From assembly GCF_002197985.1 (NCBI RefSeq), contig NZ_NBYK01000003.1, positions 176,263 through 225,542 on the forward strand: a DNA stretch of 49,280 nt, given 5' to 3'. The translations under genes and the position numbers were made by a program. This document shows, piece after piece, positions 1 to 7,880 of this stretch. This DNA is from Halopseudomonas aestusnigri (lineage in GTDB: Bacteria; Pseudomonadota; Gammaproteobacteria; Pseudomonadales; Pseudomonadaceae). Each line of letters opens with the position of its first letter. Position 1 is the stretch's first letter. The notes under the pieces were generated by a model, which saw only the letters and a program-made list of their open reading frames with translations, searched no databases and was not told where the DNA came from.

Positions 1-194
1 GCCGACGGGGAGTCGCAGAACTCGGGGCTGCGCCCCTCAAACATGCTGCGACTCTTTTTCCCGCCGGCCCTGCGCTACTCGCCCGCGTAAACGGGACGAA
101 CCCCGGTGCCCACTCCATCATTCGGCTATTTGGTTAACGGCTTTGGTCTCTTGCCTGTCGCGCCACCCAGTCGATAGTTCGCGACGCACCAAAA
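1..194. other. Unassigned left-edge sequence
   Basis: No gene can be supported here. One forward frame is open from the first base to a TAA at 88-90, but its 29 codons match nothing I recognise and could be the tail of a gene cut by the window edge or chance. Bases 24-38 form a small GGGGC/GCCCC hairpin. The stretch lies downstream of the ndh terminator on the minus strand. Confidence 0.3.
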
Positions 195-223
195 CAAAAC
201 CCCGCACGTGGCGGGGTTTGTTG
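195..223 (-). terminator. Intrinsic terminator of ndh
   Basis: An AACCCCGC / GCGGGGTT stem (arms 198-205 and 211-218) with a 5-base loop lies about 20 bases past the ndh stop. Read on the minus strand it is followed by a T-rich run (TTTTGTTTT). Confidence 0.75.
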
Positions 224-239
224 GTGGCCTCAGAGGCGC

Positions 240-1565
240 TCAGTGCAGCTTCAGGCGCGGTTCGGTCGGTCGGCCGAACTGGTCGCTCAACATCAGCATC
301 AACGTACGTGGAACGCCGTACAGGGCCATCTGGTGCATGCGATAGAGGGACACGTAGAACATCCTTGCCAGACGCCCCTCCAGCATCACGTTACCGGTCA
401 GGTTGCCCATCAGGTTGCCGACGGCGCTGAAGCTCGACAGCGAGATCAGCGAGCCGTAGTCGCGGTAGGTGTATTCGCTCTGCGGCTTGCCTTCCAGCAG
501 GCGGCAGAGGTTTTTTGCCAGCAGGCTGGCCTGCTGGTGGGCGGCCTGCGCGCGTGGTGGAACAAACTTGCCGGGCTCGTCAGTGGGGCAGGCGGCGCAG
601 TCGCCGAAGGCATAGATGCGCTCTTCGCCGTTGACCTTGAGGGTGCGGTCCACTTCCAGCTGGTTGATCCGGTTGGTCGGCATGCCGAGGGTTGCCAGAA
701 ATGCCGGCGCACGAATGCCGGCAGCCCAGACCTTCAGGCTGGCGGGAATCTCTTCGCCGTTACCGAGTACCAGTCGGTCTGCCTTGACCTCCTTGACCGG
801 TGATCCGGTGTGCAGGTGCACGCCGAGGTCGCGCAGGATTTCGGTCACCGGGCCGCTGATGCGTTCCGGCAGTGCCGGCAGCAGGCGCGGGCTGGCCTCG
901 ATGATGTTGATATTGAGGTCTTCCGGGCTGATCCGGTTGAAGCCGTAGGCCCGCAGCATCTGAGCTGCGTGGTGCAGTTCCGCAGACAGTTCAACCCCGG
1001 TGGCCCCGGCGCCAATGATGGCAACGTTGATGGGCTCTCGGGTGGTGCCACGTTCGCTTGCCTGCGCTTTCATGTACTGATTGAGCAGGCTGCGATGAAA
1101 GCGCTCGGCCTGGGCGCGGGTGTCGAGGAACAGGCAGTGCTCGGCTGCACCCGGGGTATTGAAGTCATTGGTGGTGCTGCCGACGGAGATCACCAGGTAG
1201 TCGTAGTCCAGCTCGCGTGGGGCGATCAGCTCGTCGCCGTTCTCGTCATGGATGGCGGCCAGCTGGATGGTCCGACGCTCGCGATCCAGACTCGTCATGG
1301 CGCCCAACTGAAAGTTGAAGTGGTTCCACTTGCCCTGGGCGACGTAATTCAGCTCATCTTCGGTCGAATTGAGCGAGCCGGCGGCGACTTCGTGCAGCAG
1401 CGGCTTCCAGATGTGGGTCATGTTGGCGTCGACCAGGGTAATTCTGGCCTTGCCCTTGCGGCCCAGTTTGCGCCCCAGTCGGGTGGCTAGCTCAAGCCCG
1501 CCGGCGCCGCCGCCGACAACGACAATGCGCGGTGGTACTGCGGGAGATGCGTTGGAGTCTGACAT
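240..1565 (-). CDS. ndh: Type II NADH:quinone oxidoreductase
   Basis: This is a single-subunit, non-proton-pumping NADH dehydrogenase that passes electrons from NADH through FAD to membrane quinones. The 441 residues fit the family. The N-terminal FAD-binding Rossmann motif VVVGGGAGGLELATRLG is near residues 15-30, and a second dinucleotide (NADH) motif, VAIIGAGATGVELSAEL, lies near 180-196. The later AFGDCAACP segment is the conserved FAD-contacting AxGDxA motif. The C-terminal amphipathic region that docks on the membrane is present, with no true transmembrane helix. It is monocistronic, with its own terminator downstream. The start is the ATG at 1565, with only a weak GA-rich ribosome site. 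Product identity is firm. Confidence 0.95.
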   Translation of the reverse strand: MSDSNASPAVPPRIVVVGGGAGGLELATRLGRKLGRKGKARITLVDANMTHIWKPLLHEVAAGSLNSTEDELNYVAQGKWNHFNFQLGAMTSLDRERRTIQLAAIHDENGDELIAPRELDYDYLVISVGSTTNDFNTPGAAEHCLFLDTRAQAERFHRSLLNQYMKAQASERGTTREPINVAIIGAGATGVELSAELHHAAQMLRAYGFNRISPEDLNINIIEASPRLLPALPERISGPVTEILRDLGVHLHTGSPVKEVKADRLVLGNGEEIPASLKVWAAGIRAPAFLATLGMPTNRINQLEVDRTLKVNGEERIYAFGDCAACPTDEPGKFVPPRAQAAHQQASLLAKNLCRLLEGKPQSEYTYRDYGSLISLSSFSAVGNLMGNLTGNVMLEGRLARMFYVSLYRMHQMALYGVPRTLMLMLSDQFGRPTEPRLKLH

Positions 1566-1670
1566 CTTGGTTTCTCACGGATAATGGAAACGGGCGTCAG
1601 TCAACGGCCGAAAGCGGGCACGCTGGGCGTCAGGGCTGGGGTGGCGGGCAGTGACCGGTTGGCCGAATGA

Positions 1671-1847
1671 TCAGGCAACCGCAAACTGGGCCAGCAGGCG
1701 TGACAGCAGGCCCAGACCAATGACCGAGCCCGCCACCAGGGCGATCAGGATCCATACGCGAAAAGGGCGGCGCTCGACCCGGTGAACCGGGGAGGACAGG
1801 TATTCGTCAACGCGCTTCTGGTCTTCGGGGTGGAGTCGGCTGGGCAT
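1671..1847 (-). CDS. DUF3094 family single-pass membrane protein
   Basis: This 58-residue ORF begins MPSRLHPEDQKRVDEYL. It has a charged, soluble N-terminal third (about residues 1-30) and then one transmembrane helix, roughly VWILIALVAGSVIGLGLL, residues 31-48. This is the architecture of the small DUF3094 proteins found in Pseudomonas; their function is unknown. It lies between ndh and a divergent membrane protein, about 105 bases upstream of the ndh start on the same strand, so the two may be co-transcribed. Assignment to the family is from memory of its sequence pattern; the coding call is well supported by composition and a clean start and stop. Confidence 0.75.
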   Translation of the reverse strand: MPSRLHPEDQKRVDEYLSSPVHRVERRPFRVWILIALVAGSVIGLGLLSRLLAQFAVA

Positions 1848-1994
1848 TGGGATGGCCTTCTTGTGTCGTTGCAGTACGTTGCTGCGGCTAAGGCTTGACT
1901 GACTTTGCGGTCATTCTAGACCCTTGCCGGGGCGATTGCATTACTCCTTTGGATCAGCCTGCTATCATCGCTGCCACCGGCTCTGGAGGTCGCC

Positions 1995-2678
1995 ATGCTG
2001 TCCGATGCACTACTGACACCCCTGCAGTTGACGCTTTGTCTGCTGATTTACGGCGCGGCCACGCTGTGGGCGCTGGCGCGGGTCAGCTGGGTTGAGCTGA
2101 TCGCCGACAGCCGTCGTCAGCATCTGTTTTACGGCAGCGCGTTTGCGTTGGCCGTACTCTGGCTGGTTCGCCGCGAGTTCGATAGCGGTCTGACCATGCA
2201 TTTCATCGGTGTAACCGCAGTGACTCTGATTCTCGACTGGCCGCTGGCACTGGTGGCCGGTGCGCTGGCGCAATTGGCGCTGGTGCTGCTGGGTCAGGAC
2301 GACGTTGCTGCTCTGGGAGCCAACGGTCTGCTGCGGTTGCTGGTGCCGGTGCTGATCACGGTGGCGATAGCCCGGGCGCTGGAGTCGAGGCAGCCCCGAA
2401 ATCTGTTTCTGTATATCTTCATCAGTGGCTTCTTTGCCGCCGGTGTCAGCGCGGTGGGTACGGTGCTCAGTGGCATGGGGTTGCTGCATTGGTCCGGCCA
2501 GTTGCAGGCGCCGGACAGCCTGGTCGAGCTGTTTGGGTATCTGCTGCTGGTCATGTTTCCCGAGGCCTTTATCAATGGCACGGTAATCGCCGCGCTGATT
2601 GTCTTTCATCCGGACTGGGTTGAGACGTTCAATACCGATCGTTACCTGCAGGCGCCATTGGACGATGACAAATCCTGA
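1995..2678 (+). CDS. Energy-coupling-factor (CbiM-like) integral membrane protein
   Basis: This 227-residue protein is almost entirely hydrophobic, with about six or seven predicted membrane helices. The segment GLTMHFIGVTAVTLILDWPLAL (residues about 71-92) resembles the conserved metal-binding histidine region of the CbiM/COG3235 permease group, which imports cobalt, nickel or similar substrates together with ATPase partners. No ATPase or CbiQ-like partner lies nearby, so transport activity is not shown, and many Pseudomonas homologues stand alone. A strong GGAGGTCGCC ribosome site directly precedes the ATG. The gene points away from the DUF3094 gene, so the 150 bases between them must hold both promoters. 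Confidence 0.65.
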   Translation: MLSDALLTPLQLTLCLLIYGAATLWALARVSWVELIADSRRQHLFYGSAFALAVLWLVRREFDSGLTMHFIGVTAVTLILDWPLALVAGALAQLALVLLGQDDVAALGANGLLRLLVPVLITVAIARALESRQPRNLFLYIFISGFFAAGVSAVGTVLSGMGLLHWSGQLQAPDSLVELFGYLLLVMFPEAFINGTVIAALIVFHPDWVETFNTDRYLQAPLDDDKS

Positions 2679-2740
2679 GGCAGATCAATGTCGTGCGCCG
2701 TGCCGGGTGTTCAAATGAGCTACCACAGAGGAGAGAAGAC

Positions 2741-2956
2741 ATGTCTGCCTACACAATTGCCAAACAGGTCATGGCTGAGGCCATCGAAAAGGCCGCCGCT
2801 GCCGGCCATGACGAGCAGGCGCTGGCCCGCGCGCTGATGAGTGAAGTCATTGCGGTCTACAAAAAGGCGCGCACGCAGCAGGATATTGCCAGTGAACTGA
2901 ACTTTCTCGCCAACAACCTGGATGACGATGAAGAGTACGCTTTCATGCGCCCCTGA
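2741..2956 (+). CDS. Small conserved hypothetical protein
   Basis: This 71-residue, soluble, mostly helical acidic protein begins MSAYTIAKQVMAEAIEKAAAAG and ends in a run of Asp and Glu followed by AFMRP. I do not recognise a named domain. An upstream in-frame start at 2693 would add 16 residues, but the GAGGAGAG ribosome site sits exactly before the ATG at 2741, which decides the start. It follows the CbiM-like gene by 62 bases on the same strand and may share its transcript. The protein could be an adaptor or a stress-related mini-protein; nothing in the sequence proves either. Confidence 0.7.
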   Translation: MSAYTIAKQVMAEAIEKAAAAGHDEQALARALMSEVIAVYKKARTQQDIASELNFLANNLDDDEEYAFMRP

Positions 2957-2987
2957 GCAGGGCGCATGAACGGTTGTTGCTGACAGG

Positions 2988-3689
2988 TCAGTCGCGCACT
3001 TCGATCACGCCGTCGGCGCTTACAGTGACGTCGGATTGGCCGCCTTCCACCTCAGGCGCGCTGCCTGACATGTCGGCAGCCATCATGACCTTTTCGGCGC
3101 GGTAGCGCATTGGCTGCATGTACTGGGTATTGAGGTTCAGGTTGACAATCTTGTAGTCGCTGCCGCCAAGGCTGCGGGTAGCGATATCGGCGCGGGCCTT
3201 GAACGCCTCGATGGCCTTGGCGATAAGCTGGTCCTCGGTTTGTCTGCGGCTGTCGGCCGACAGGCTGAACTGCATGCTGCCGAGGCTGAGTTCGCCAAGC
3301 ATTTGGCCGGTCAGCGCCGAGATGGCCGCGAAGTCACTGCCCTCGATGCTGATCTCACCGCGTTCACGCCAGCCCACGATATTCTCGCCCTTTTCGTCAT
3401 AGACCGGGTGGCTGCTGCGGTTACCGCTGCTGACGCGGATGCCGCTGGCCTTGCGTGCGGTTTCCAGACCGGCATTGAGGCGGCGGGTAATGGTTTCGGC
3501 CAGCTTGGCCGGGTCGCGGTCCTGGGCTTCGGTGTAGAAGGTCACCTGCATGGTGTCATGATTGACCGCCTGCTCGACCTGGGTGCGCAGCGATATCTGG
3601 TTGTAGCGGATGTCATCCGCCTGGGCGCCGCCGGCAAGCAGCGATCCGGCGAGCAGCAGGCCAGTCATTGGCAGAAGTGGTTTACCCAT
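2988..3689 (-). CDS. SIMPL (DUF541) domain periplasmic protein
   Basis: This 233-residue protein starts at the ATG at 3689, which is preceded by AAGGAGAACACC; a longer open frame to 3728 lacks such a site. Residues 1-24 form a Sec signal peptide ending AGGAQA. The rest matches the SIMPL/DUF541 family (Escherichia coli YggE type): an ISLRTQVEQAVNHDTMQVTFYTEAQ-like first strand region, the middle SIEGSDFAAISALTGQM segment, and a C-terminal YKIVNLNLNTQYM stretch followed by a conserved beta end. Family members are periplasmic or outer-membrane-associated and are linked loosely to oxidative-stress tolerance; the molecular role is unknown. It is transcribed divergently from roxS. Confidence 0.8.
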   Translation of the reverse strand: MGKPLLPMTGLLLAGSLLAGGAQADDIRYNQISLRTQVEQAVNHDTMQVTFYTEAQDRDPAKLAETITRRLNAGLETARKASGIRVSSGNRSSHPVYDEKGENIVGWRERGEISIEGSDFAAISALTGQMLGELSLGSMQFSLSADSRRQTEDQLIAKAIEAFKARADIATRSLGGSDYKIVNLNLNTQYMQPMRYRAEKVMMAADMSGSAPEVEGGQSDVTVSADGVIEVRD

Positions 3690-3841
3690 GGTGTTCTCCT
3701 TGTTCAGTGCACAGTCAGACCCATGCAAACGCTGCTGGTTCCCGATTCCCGACTGCGCCTGATTGTGCGACCCTGTGTCACCTCGGCGCCATTCGTCGAG
3801 CTTCCTATACTGGAGTTTTTTGCGTGCCGCACCGAACCCTT

Positions 3842-5110
3842 ATGAGCCTCAATACGCTGGCCCTCTCGCCGTCGAGTCAGAATCTCTGGCGGGTAGTACT
3901 GATTCGTCTGCTGGTCCTGCTGGCCCAAAGCATATCGGTAATGGCAGCCTATCTCAGCGGCTGGTTTCCATTACCCTGGACGCCGCTGCTGATCACCCTG
4001 AGTGTCTCGGCGGGAGTAAGCATTCTGACGCTGCTGCGGCTGCGCAGCAGCTGGCCGGTCACCAGTGTCGAGTACGCCCTGCAGCTGCTGTTCGATATGG
4101 CGATCCACAGCGTCCTGCTTTATTACTCGGGCGGCCCGACCAACCCTTTCGTGTCTTATTATCTTGTACCGCTGACCATTGCCGCCGCGACGCTCCCCTG
4201 GTTCTTCACCGCCATCCTGGCGATCGTTGCGGTGACGTCCTACAGTGCGCTGCTGGTCTGGTATATGCCGCTCAACGCCTTCGAGATTCCACTCGCCGGC
4301 GGCCTGATCAATCTGCACGTCATCGGCATGTGGCTCAACTTTGCCATGAGCGCCGGCCTGATCAGCCTGTTTGTCGTGCGGATGGCCGACGCGCTGCGTC
4401 TGCACGCCGATCGGCTGGCCGAGCGCCGCGAGCAGAGCGCGCGAGATGCTCAACTCCTGGGGATTGCGAGCGTGGCCGCCGGCGCCGCCCATGAGCTGTC
4501 TACGCCGCTGTCGACCATGAGTGTGCTGCTCAAGGAAATTAGCAAGGATTACAGTGATCCGCAGTTGCAGGAGGACCTTACCGTTCTGCAGGAGCAGGTT
4601 AAGCTATGCAAGGAGAGCCTGCAGCACATGGTGCGCAGTGCGGAAGACAGTCGCCGTCAACCGGAGAAGGTACAGGCGGGTGACGAGTGGCTGCGTGCGA
4701 TGCTGGCGCGCTGGCAACTGATGCGCCCCGAGGCGTCTTGGCAACTGCAACCCCTGCCGCAGGAGCCTGCGCCTCTGTTGCGGGCGACGCCTGAGCTGGG
4801 TCAGGGTATTCTCAACTTGTTGAACAATGCCGCTGATGCCTGTCCGGACAACATTCAGATCAGTCTGCACTGGAACAGCGGCCAGATTATTCTGCGTATC
4901 CGGGATCATGGTCCGGGTGTGCCGTTGCATATTGCCGAACAGCTGGGTACCGCGTTTGTCACGACCAAGGGCAAGAAGGGGTTCGGGCTTGGGCTGTTCC
5001 TCAGTCAGGCCGCCGTTTCGCGATTGGGCGGCAGTGTAAAGCTGTTTAATCAGGATGGTGGTGGTACCCTCACCGAAGTACGGTTGCCGGTGGTGACAGG
5101 AGAAAATTGA
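3842..5110 (+). CDS. roxS: Redox-sensing histidine kinase, RoxS/RegB/PrrB family
   Basis: This membrane sensor kinase phosphorylates RoxR in response to the redox state of the respiratory chain. The 422-residue protein has about six membrane helices in its first 180 residues. Between two of them lies GGPTNPF (residues 97-103), the quinone-linked GGxxNPF heptapeptide of RegB proteins. The H-box AAGAAHELSTPLSTM carries the phospho-acceptor His217. Cys256, in the helix after it (KLCKES), lies where RegB has its redox-active cysteine. N, G1 and G2 boxes (NLLNNAADA, DHGPGV, GKKGFGLGLFL) close the ATPase domain. The in-frame start at 3668 is rejected because that stretch overlaps the divergent SIMPL gene; the ATG at 3842 fits family length. 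It overlaps roxR by one base. Confidence 0.9.
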   Translation: MSLNTLALSPSSQNLWRVVLIRLLVLLAQSISVMAAYLSGWFPLPWTPLLITLSVSAGVSILTLLRLRSSWPVTSVEYALQLLFDMAIHSVLLYYSGGPTNPFVSYYLVPLTIAAATLPWFFTAILAIVAVTSYSALLVWYMPLNAFEIPLAGGLINLHVIGMWLNFAMSAGLISLFVVRMADALRLHADRLAERREQSARDAQLLGIASVAAGAAHELSTPLSTMSVLLKEISKDYSDPQLQEDLTVLQEQVKLCKESLQHMVRSAEDSRRQPEKVQAGDEWLRAMLARWQLMRPEASWQLQPLPQEPAPLLRATPELGQGILNLLNNAADACPDNIQISLHWNSGQIILRIRDHGPGVPLHIAEQLGTAFVTTKGKKGFGLGLFLSQAAVSRLGGSVKLFNQDGGGTLTEVRLPVVTGEN

Positions 5111-5664
5111 TGACTGAAGAGACGATTCAGGAAGATCAGCCGCTGCTGCTGATGGTGGATGACGATCCGACCTTTACCCGGGTCATGGCGCGGGCATTGA
5201 GTCGCCGTGGCTTGCAGGTAGAAACCGCAGGCGGAGCAGACGAAGCCATGCGCATCGCGCGTGAGCGTCGGCCCGATTACGCGGTGCTGGACCTGAAGAT
5301 GGAAGGAGACTCCGGGCTGGTGCTGATGCCGAAGCTGCTGGAGCTGTACCCTGATCTGCGTATCGTGATCCTGACCGGTTACTCAAGCATTGCCACCGCC
5401 GTAGAGGCGATCAAGCGCGGCGCCTGCAACTACCTGTGCAAACCCGCCGATGCCGACGACGTTCTGACTGCCCTGCTGTCGGAACAGGCCGATCCCGAGT
5501 CGCTGGTGCCCGAACACCCGATGTCGGTCGACCGGCTGCAGTGGGAGCATATCCAGCGCGTACTGGCCGAACATGACGGCAATATCTCTGCCACCGCTCG
5601 GGCGCTGGGCATGCACCGCCGGACCCTGCAGCGCAAACTGCAGAAGAGGCCGGTGCGCCGCTAG
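5110..5664 (+). CDS. roxR: Response regulator RoxR/RegA/PrrA family
   Basis: This DNA-binding response regulator is paired with RoxS and controls respiratory oxidases and redox-linked genes in relatives. The 184 residues contain a receiver domain (1-125) with acidic cluster VDDD (16-19), phospho-acceptor Asp61 in VLDLKM, the conserved Thr in ILTGY and Lys in LCKP. The short C-terminal Fis-type helix-turn-helix, NISATARALGMHRRTLQRKL, is the hallmark of RegA. The ATG at 5110 shares its A with the roxS stop, and AGGAG lies upstream; a TTG one codon earlier is less likely. Unlike many RegAB loci, no SCO/SenC gene is adjacent. The transcript ends in a heptamer array and a strong hairpin terminator. 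Confidence 0.9.
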   Translation: MTEETIQEDQPLLLMVDDDPTFTRVMARALSRRGLQVETAGGADEAMRIARERRPDYAVLDLKMEGDSGLVLMPKLLELYPDLRIVILTGYSSIATAVEAIKRGACNYLCKPADADDVLTALLSEQADPESLVPEHPMSVDRLQWEHIQRVLAEHDGNISATARALGMHRRTLQRKLQKRPVRR

Positions 5665-5676
5665 CGCTTCGCGCCA

Positions 5677-5718
5677 GCTGCAAGCGGCAAGCTACAAGCT
5701 ACAAGCTACAAGCTACAA
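5677..5718 (+). repeat. Heptamer array, six units, after roxR
   Basis: Six 7-base units lie in exact phase: one GCTGCAA, one GCGGCAA and then four perfect GCTACAA. The array starts 13 bases after the roxR stop and abuts the terminator hairpin. It belongs to the family also seen at 5823, 10044, 10267, 33511 and 35330. Confidence 0.9.
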
Positions 5719-5758
5719 GAAAAAACCGCGCTGATGCTAATCGCGCGGTTTTTTCTTG
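5716..5758. terminator. Bidirectional intrinsic terminator, roxR / tim44-like gene
   Basis: A perfect 16-base inverted repeat (5716-5731 and 5743-5758) with an 11-base loop combines a CCGCGC/GCGCGG core with A and T tracts on both outer flanks. It can therefore stop transcripts from roxR (+) and from the convergent Tim44-like gene (-). Confidence 0.9.
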
Positions 5759-5822
5759 AGGCGGGCAATGGCGTCAAAGTCTTTCAGGAAGCAGTTGACG
5801 GCCCAGCAGGCGAGCACATTCT

Positions 5823-5857
5823 TTGCAGCTTGCAGCTTGCAGCTTGCAGCTTGCAGC
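5823..5857 (-). repeat. Heptamer array, five units, after tim44-like gene
   Basis: Five perfect tandem TTGCAGC units on the plus strand read as GCTGCAA x5 on the minus strand, 23 bases after the stop of the minus-strand Tim44-like gene. It is the mirror image of the array at 5677, with the shared terminator between them. Confidence 0.9.
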
Positions 5858-5879
5858 TAAGTGCGCGCCTGCGGCGCGC

Positions 5880-6737
5880 TCAGCCGTTCTGCCGAATTCC
5901 CGTGATAATCCACGGCTGATTGTCGCCATCGGCGCGTTCCAGCGCCCAGCTTTCATCGAACCACTGGCCTGCGTCTTCGGCGCTGTCTCGGTCCAGGCCA
6001 TTGAAGCTGACGGTTACCAGTGTGCGTCCGTTGGCCTGGCTGACGCCGTCCAGACGCGCGGTCAGCTCGTCGACGAAGCCATTGGCGGTTGGCGGCGATT
6101 CCTCGCGTGCGGCCAGCAGTTGCTGCAGCAGCTCGGGGCTCAGGTACTCGGCCATGCCGGCGCTGTCGCCGTCACGCCAGTGGCGTTGCAAGGTATAGAA
6201 ATGCTCCTTGGCACCACGCAGGAATACCTCGGCGTCGAACCAGGCCGGGGCGTCAATCGGCGCAGCGGCAGCGGGCTGTGCGGTATGCGCTGGCTCCCAG
6301 TTCTGCACCGGCTCGCGCTGCATGGGCGCTCCGCCGGCCGGCTGCCATTGCGGCTGGCGCTGCTGCGCGGCCTGCGGGCGGCGGCTGAACAGCTTGAACA
6401 GAACAAAGGCGATCAGGCCGAACAGCAGAATGTCGAACAGCTGAATGCCCTCGAAGCCGTCACCGAACAGCATGGACGCCAGCAGGCCACCTGCGGCGAT
6501 ACCGGCCAGCGGGCCCAGCCAGCGGCTGGCGCCAGAGGTGGCTGCTCCCGCAGCGGTTTGCTGACGGTTGGGAGCCGCTTGCTGATCGCGCGGTGCAGCC
6601 TGACGCTGAACGGGTGCGCTCTGGTGGGTCGGCGCGCTGCCGAAACTCTTGCCACCGCCCATGCGGCGGGCTTCGGCATCAGGTGTGCTGACAACAACCA
6701 TCAGCATCACGGTAAAAAACGGCAACAACCAACGCAT
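5880..6737 (-). CDS. Tim44-like domain membrane protein
   Basis: The protein has 285 residues, starting at the ATG at 6737 with GGAGGTTATTAC just upstream; the frame stays open far beyond but overlaps the next gene. Order: signal or anchor helix MRWLLPFFTVMLMVVVSTP; a Gln/Ala/Pro-rich low-complexity linker (about 25-80); a glycine-rich helix pair near LGPLAGIAAGGLLASMLFGDG and IQLFDILLFGLIAFVLFKLF; a second Gln/Pro linker; and a C-terminal Tim44-like (SnoaL-like fold) domain of about 130 residues starting WFDAEVFLRGAKEHFYTLQ. Bacterial Tim44-like proteins are inner-membrane proteins of unclear role, with transport or assembly suggested. It is convergent with roxR and divergent from the dehydrogenase gene. 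Confidence 0.85.
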   Translation of the reverse strand: MRWLLPFFTVMLMVVVSTPDAEARRMGGGKSFGSAPTHQSAPVQRQAAPRDQQAAPNRQQTAAGAATSGASRWLGPLAGIAAGGLLASMLFGDGFEGIQLFDILLFGLIAFVLFKLFSRRPQAAQQRQPQWQPAGGAPMQREPVQNWEPAHTAQPAAAAPIDAPAWFDAEVFLRGAKEHFYTLQRHWRDGDSAGMAEYLSPELLQQLLAAREESPPTANGFVDELTARLDGVSQANGRTLVTVSFNGLDRDSAEDAGQWFDESWALERADGDNQPWIITGIRQNG

Positions 6738-6848
6738 GTAATAACCTCCGAATACAGGGGATCCCAAGTTTGCCAAAGAGGCGCAGGCAAGGAACGGGTT
6801 TAGTGTGTATGGTTGTTTCAGACAACCGAAGAAAGCGGGAGAGCGTAC

Positions 6849-7880
6849 ATGTTTACAGCGATGCGTGCCGAACGTATGGAAGGGTTGCACTTCTTTTCCG
6901 ACCAGGCGACCGGACTCGAAGCCATTGTTGCGATCCACAATACGCGTCTGGGCCCGGCGCTTGGCGGGTGCCGGTATCTCGCCTACAACAGTGTCGACGA
7001 CGCTATGGCTGACGCCATGCGTCTGGCCCGCGGTATGAGCTATAAGGCAGCGCTGGCGGGGCTGGACCAGGGCGGCGGCAAGGCGGTGATTCTGCGTCAG
7101 CCGCACATTGCCGATCGGGCCGCGCTGTTCGAGGCCTTTGGCCGTTGTATTGAATCGCTGCGTGGGGGTTACATCACGGCGATGGACAGCGGCACCAGCA
7201 GCGCCGATATGGACTGCATTGCCCAGCAAACCGCCCACGTGACCAGCACTACGCATGCCGGTGACCCCTCGCCGCACACGGCGCTCGGCGTATTGGCCGG
7301 GATACGTTCGGCGGTGCGGGCGCGGCTCGGTCAGGAATCGCTCGACGGGGTGCGCGTCACCCTGCAGGGGCTGGGCAATGTGGGATATGCGCTGGCGCAG
7401 CTGCTGCAGGCCGAGGGCGCCGAGCTGCTGGTGGCCGATCTGGATCAGGGCAGGGTGCGGCTGGCTGAAGAGGAACTCGGCGCCAAGCCACTGGCCCCGG
7501 ATGCCGTCTACGAGGCGCCCTGTGATGTGTTTGCACCCTGCGGCCTGGGCGGCGTCATCAATCAGCGCAGCATCACCCGGCTGCGCTGCGCGGTGGTGGC
7601 CGGCGCCGCCAATAACCAGCTGGTCGAGCCAGCGTTGGGCGAACAGTTGCGGATGCGCGAGATTCTGTATGCGCCCGACTACGTCATCAATGCGGGTGGT
7701 CTGTTGCATGTCGCGCTGACTCACCGGGGCGTTGCGGCCGGCGACATTGCGGGGCGGATCAGGAATATCGGCAGCCGGCTCGATTCGATCTTTGAACAGA
7801 GCCTTGCGCAGGGGCGCTCGCCTGCCGAAGTGGCCGACCGGCAGGCGGAGCAGTTGCTCTATGACGAGGACGCGCTCTGA
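6849..7880 (+). CDS. Leucine-dehydrogenase-type amino acid dehydrogenase
   Basis: This NAD-dependent Glu/Leu/Phe/Val dehydrogenase family enzyme oxidatively deaminates a branched-chain or related L-amino acid to its keto acid and ammonia. It has 343 residues from the ATG at 6849 (GGGAG upstream); an in-frame ATG at 6813 is possible but less well placed. Visible motifs are the substrate-binding GPALGGCR segment (about 36-43), the glycine-rich GLDQGGGKAVI with the catalytic-site lysine (about 71-81), the MDSGTSSADMD loop, and the NAD-binding GLGNVGYALAQLL (about 173-185). The substrate cannot be fixed by eye; leucine or valine is typical. It runs tail to tail with an SDR gene with no bases between their stops. 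Confidence 0.85.
   Translation: MFTAMRAERMEGLHFFSDQATGLEAIVAIHNTRLGPALGGCRYLAYNSVDDAMADAMRLARGMSYKAALAGLDQGGGKAVILRQPHIADRAALFEAFGRCIESLRGGYITAMDSGTSSADMDCIAQQTAHVTSTTHAGDPSPHTALGVLAGIRSAVRARLGQESLDGVRVTLQGLGNVGYALAQLLQAEGAELLVADLDQGRVRLAEEELGAKPLAPDAVYEAPCDVFAPCGLGGVINQRSITRLRCAVVAGAANNQLVEPALGEQLRMREILYAPDYVINAGGLLHVALTHRGVAAGDIAGRIRNIGSRLDSIFEQSLAQGRSPAEVADRQAEQLLYDEDAL

Noticed and set aside
243..803. Long open frames on the strand opposite ndh
   Set aside because: They are GC-rich shadows of the ndh coding sequence; no ribosome sites or known protein features.
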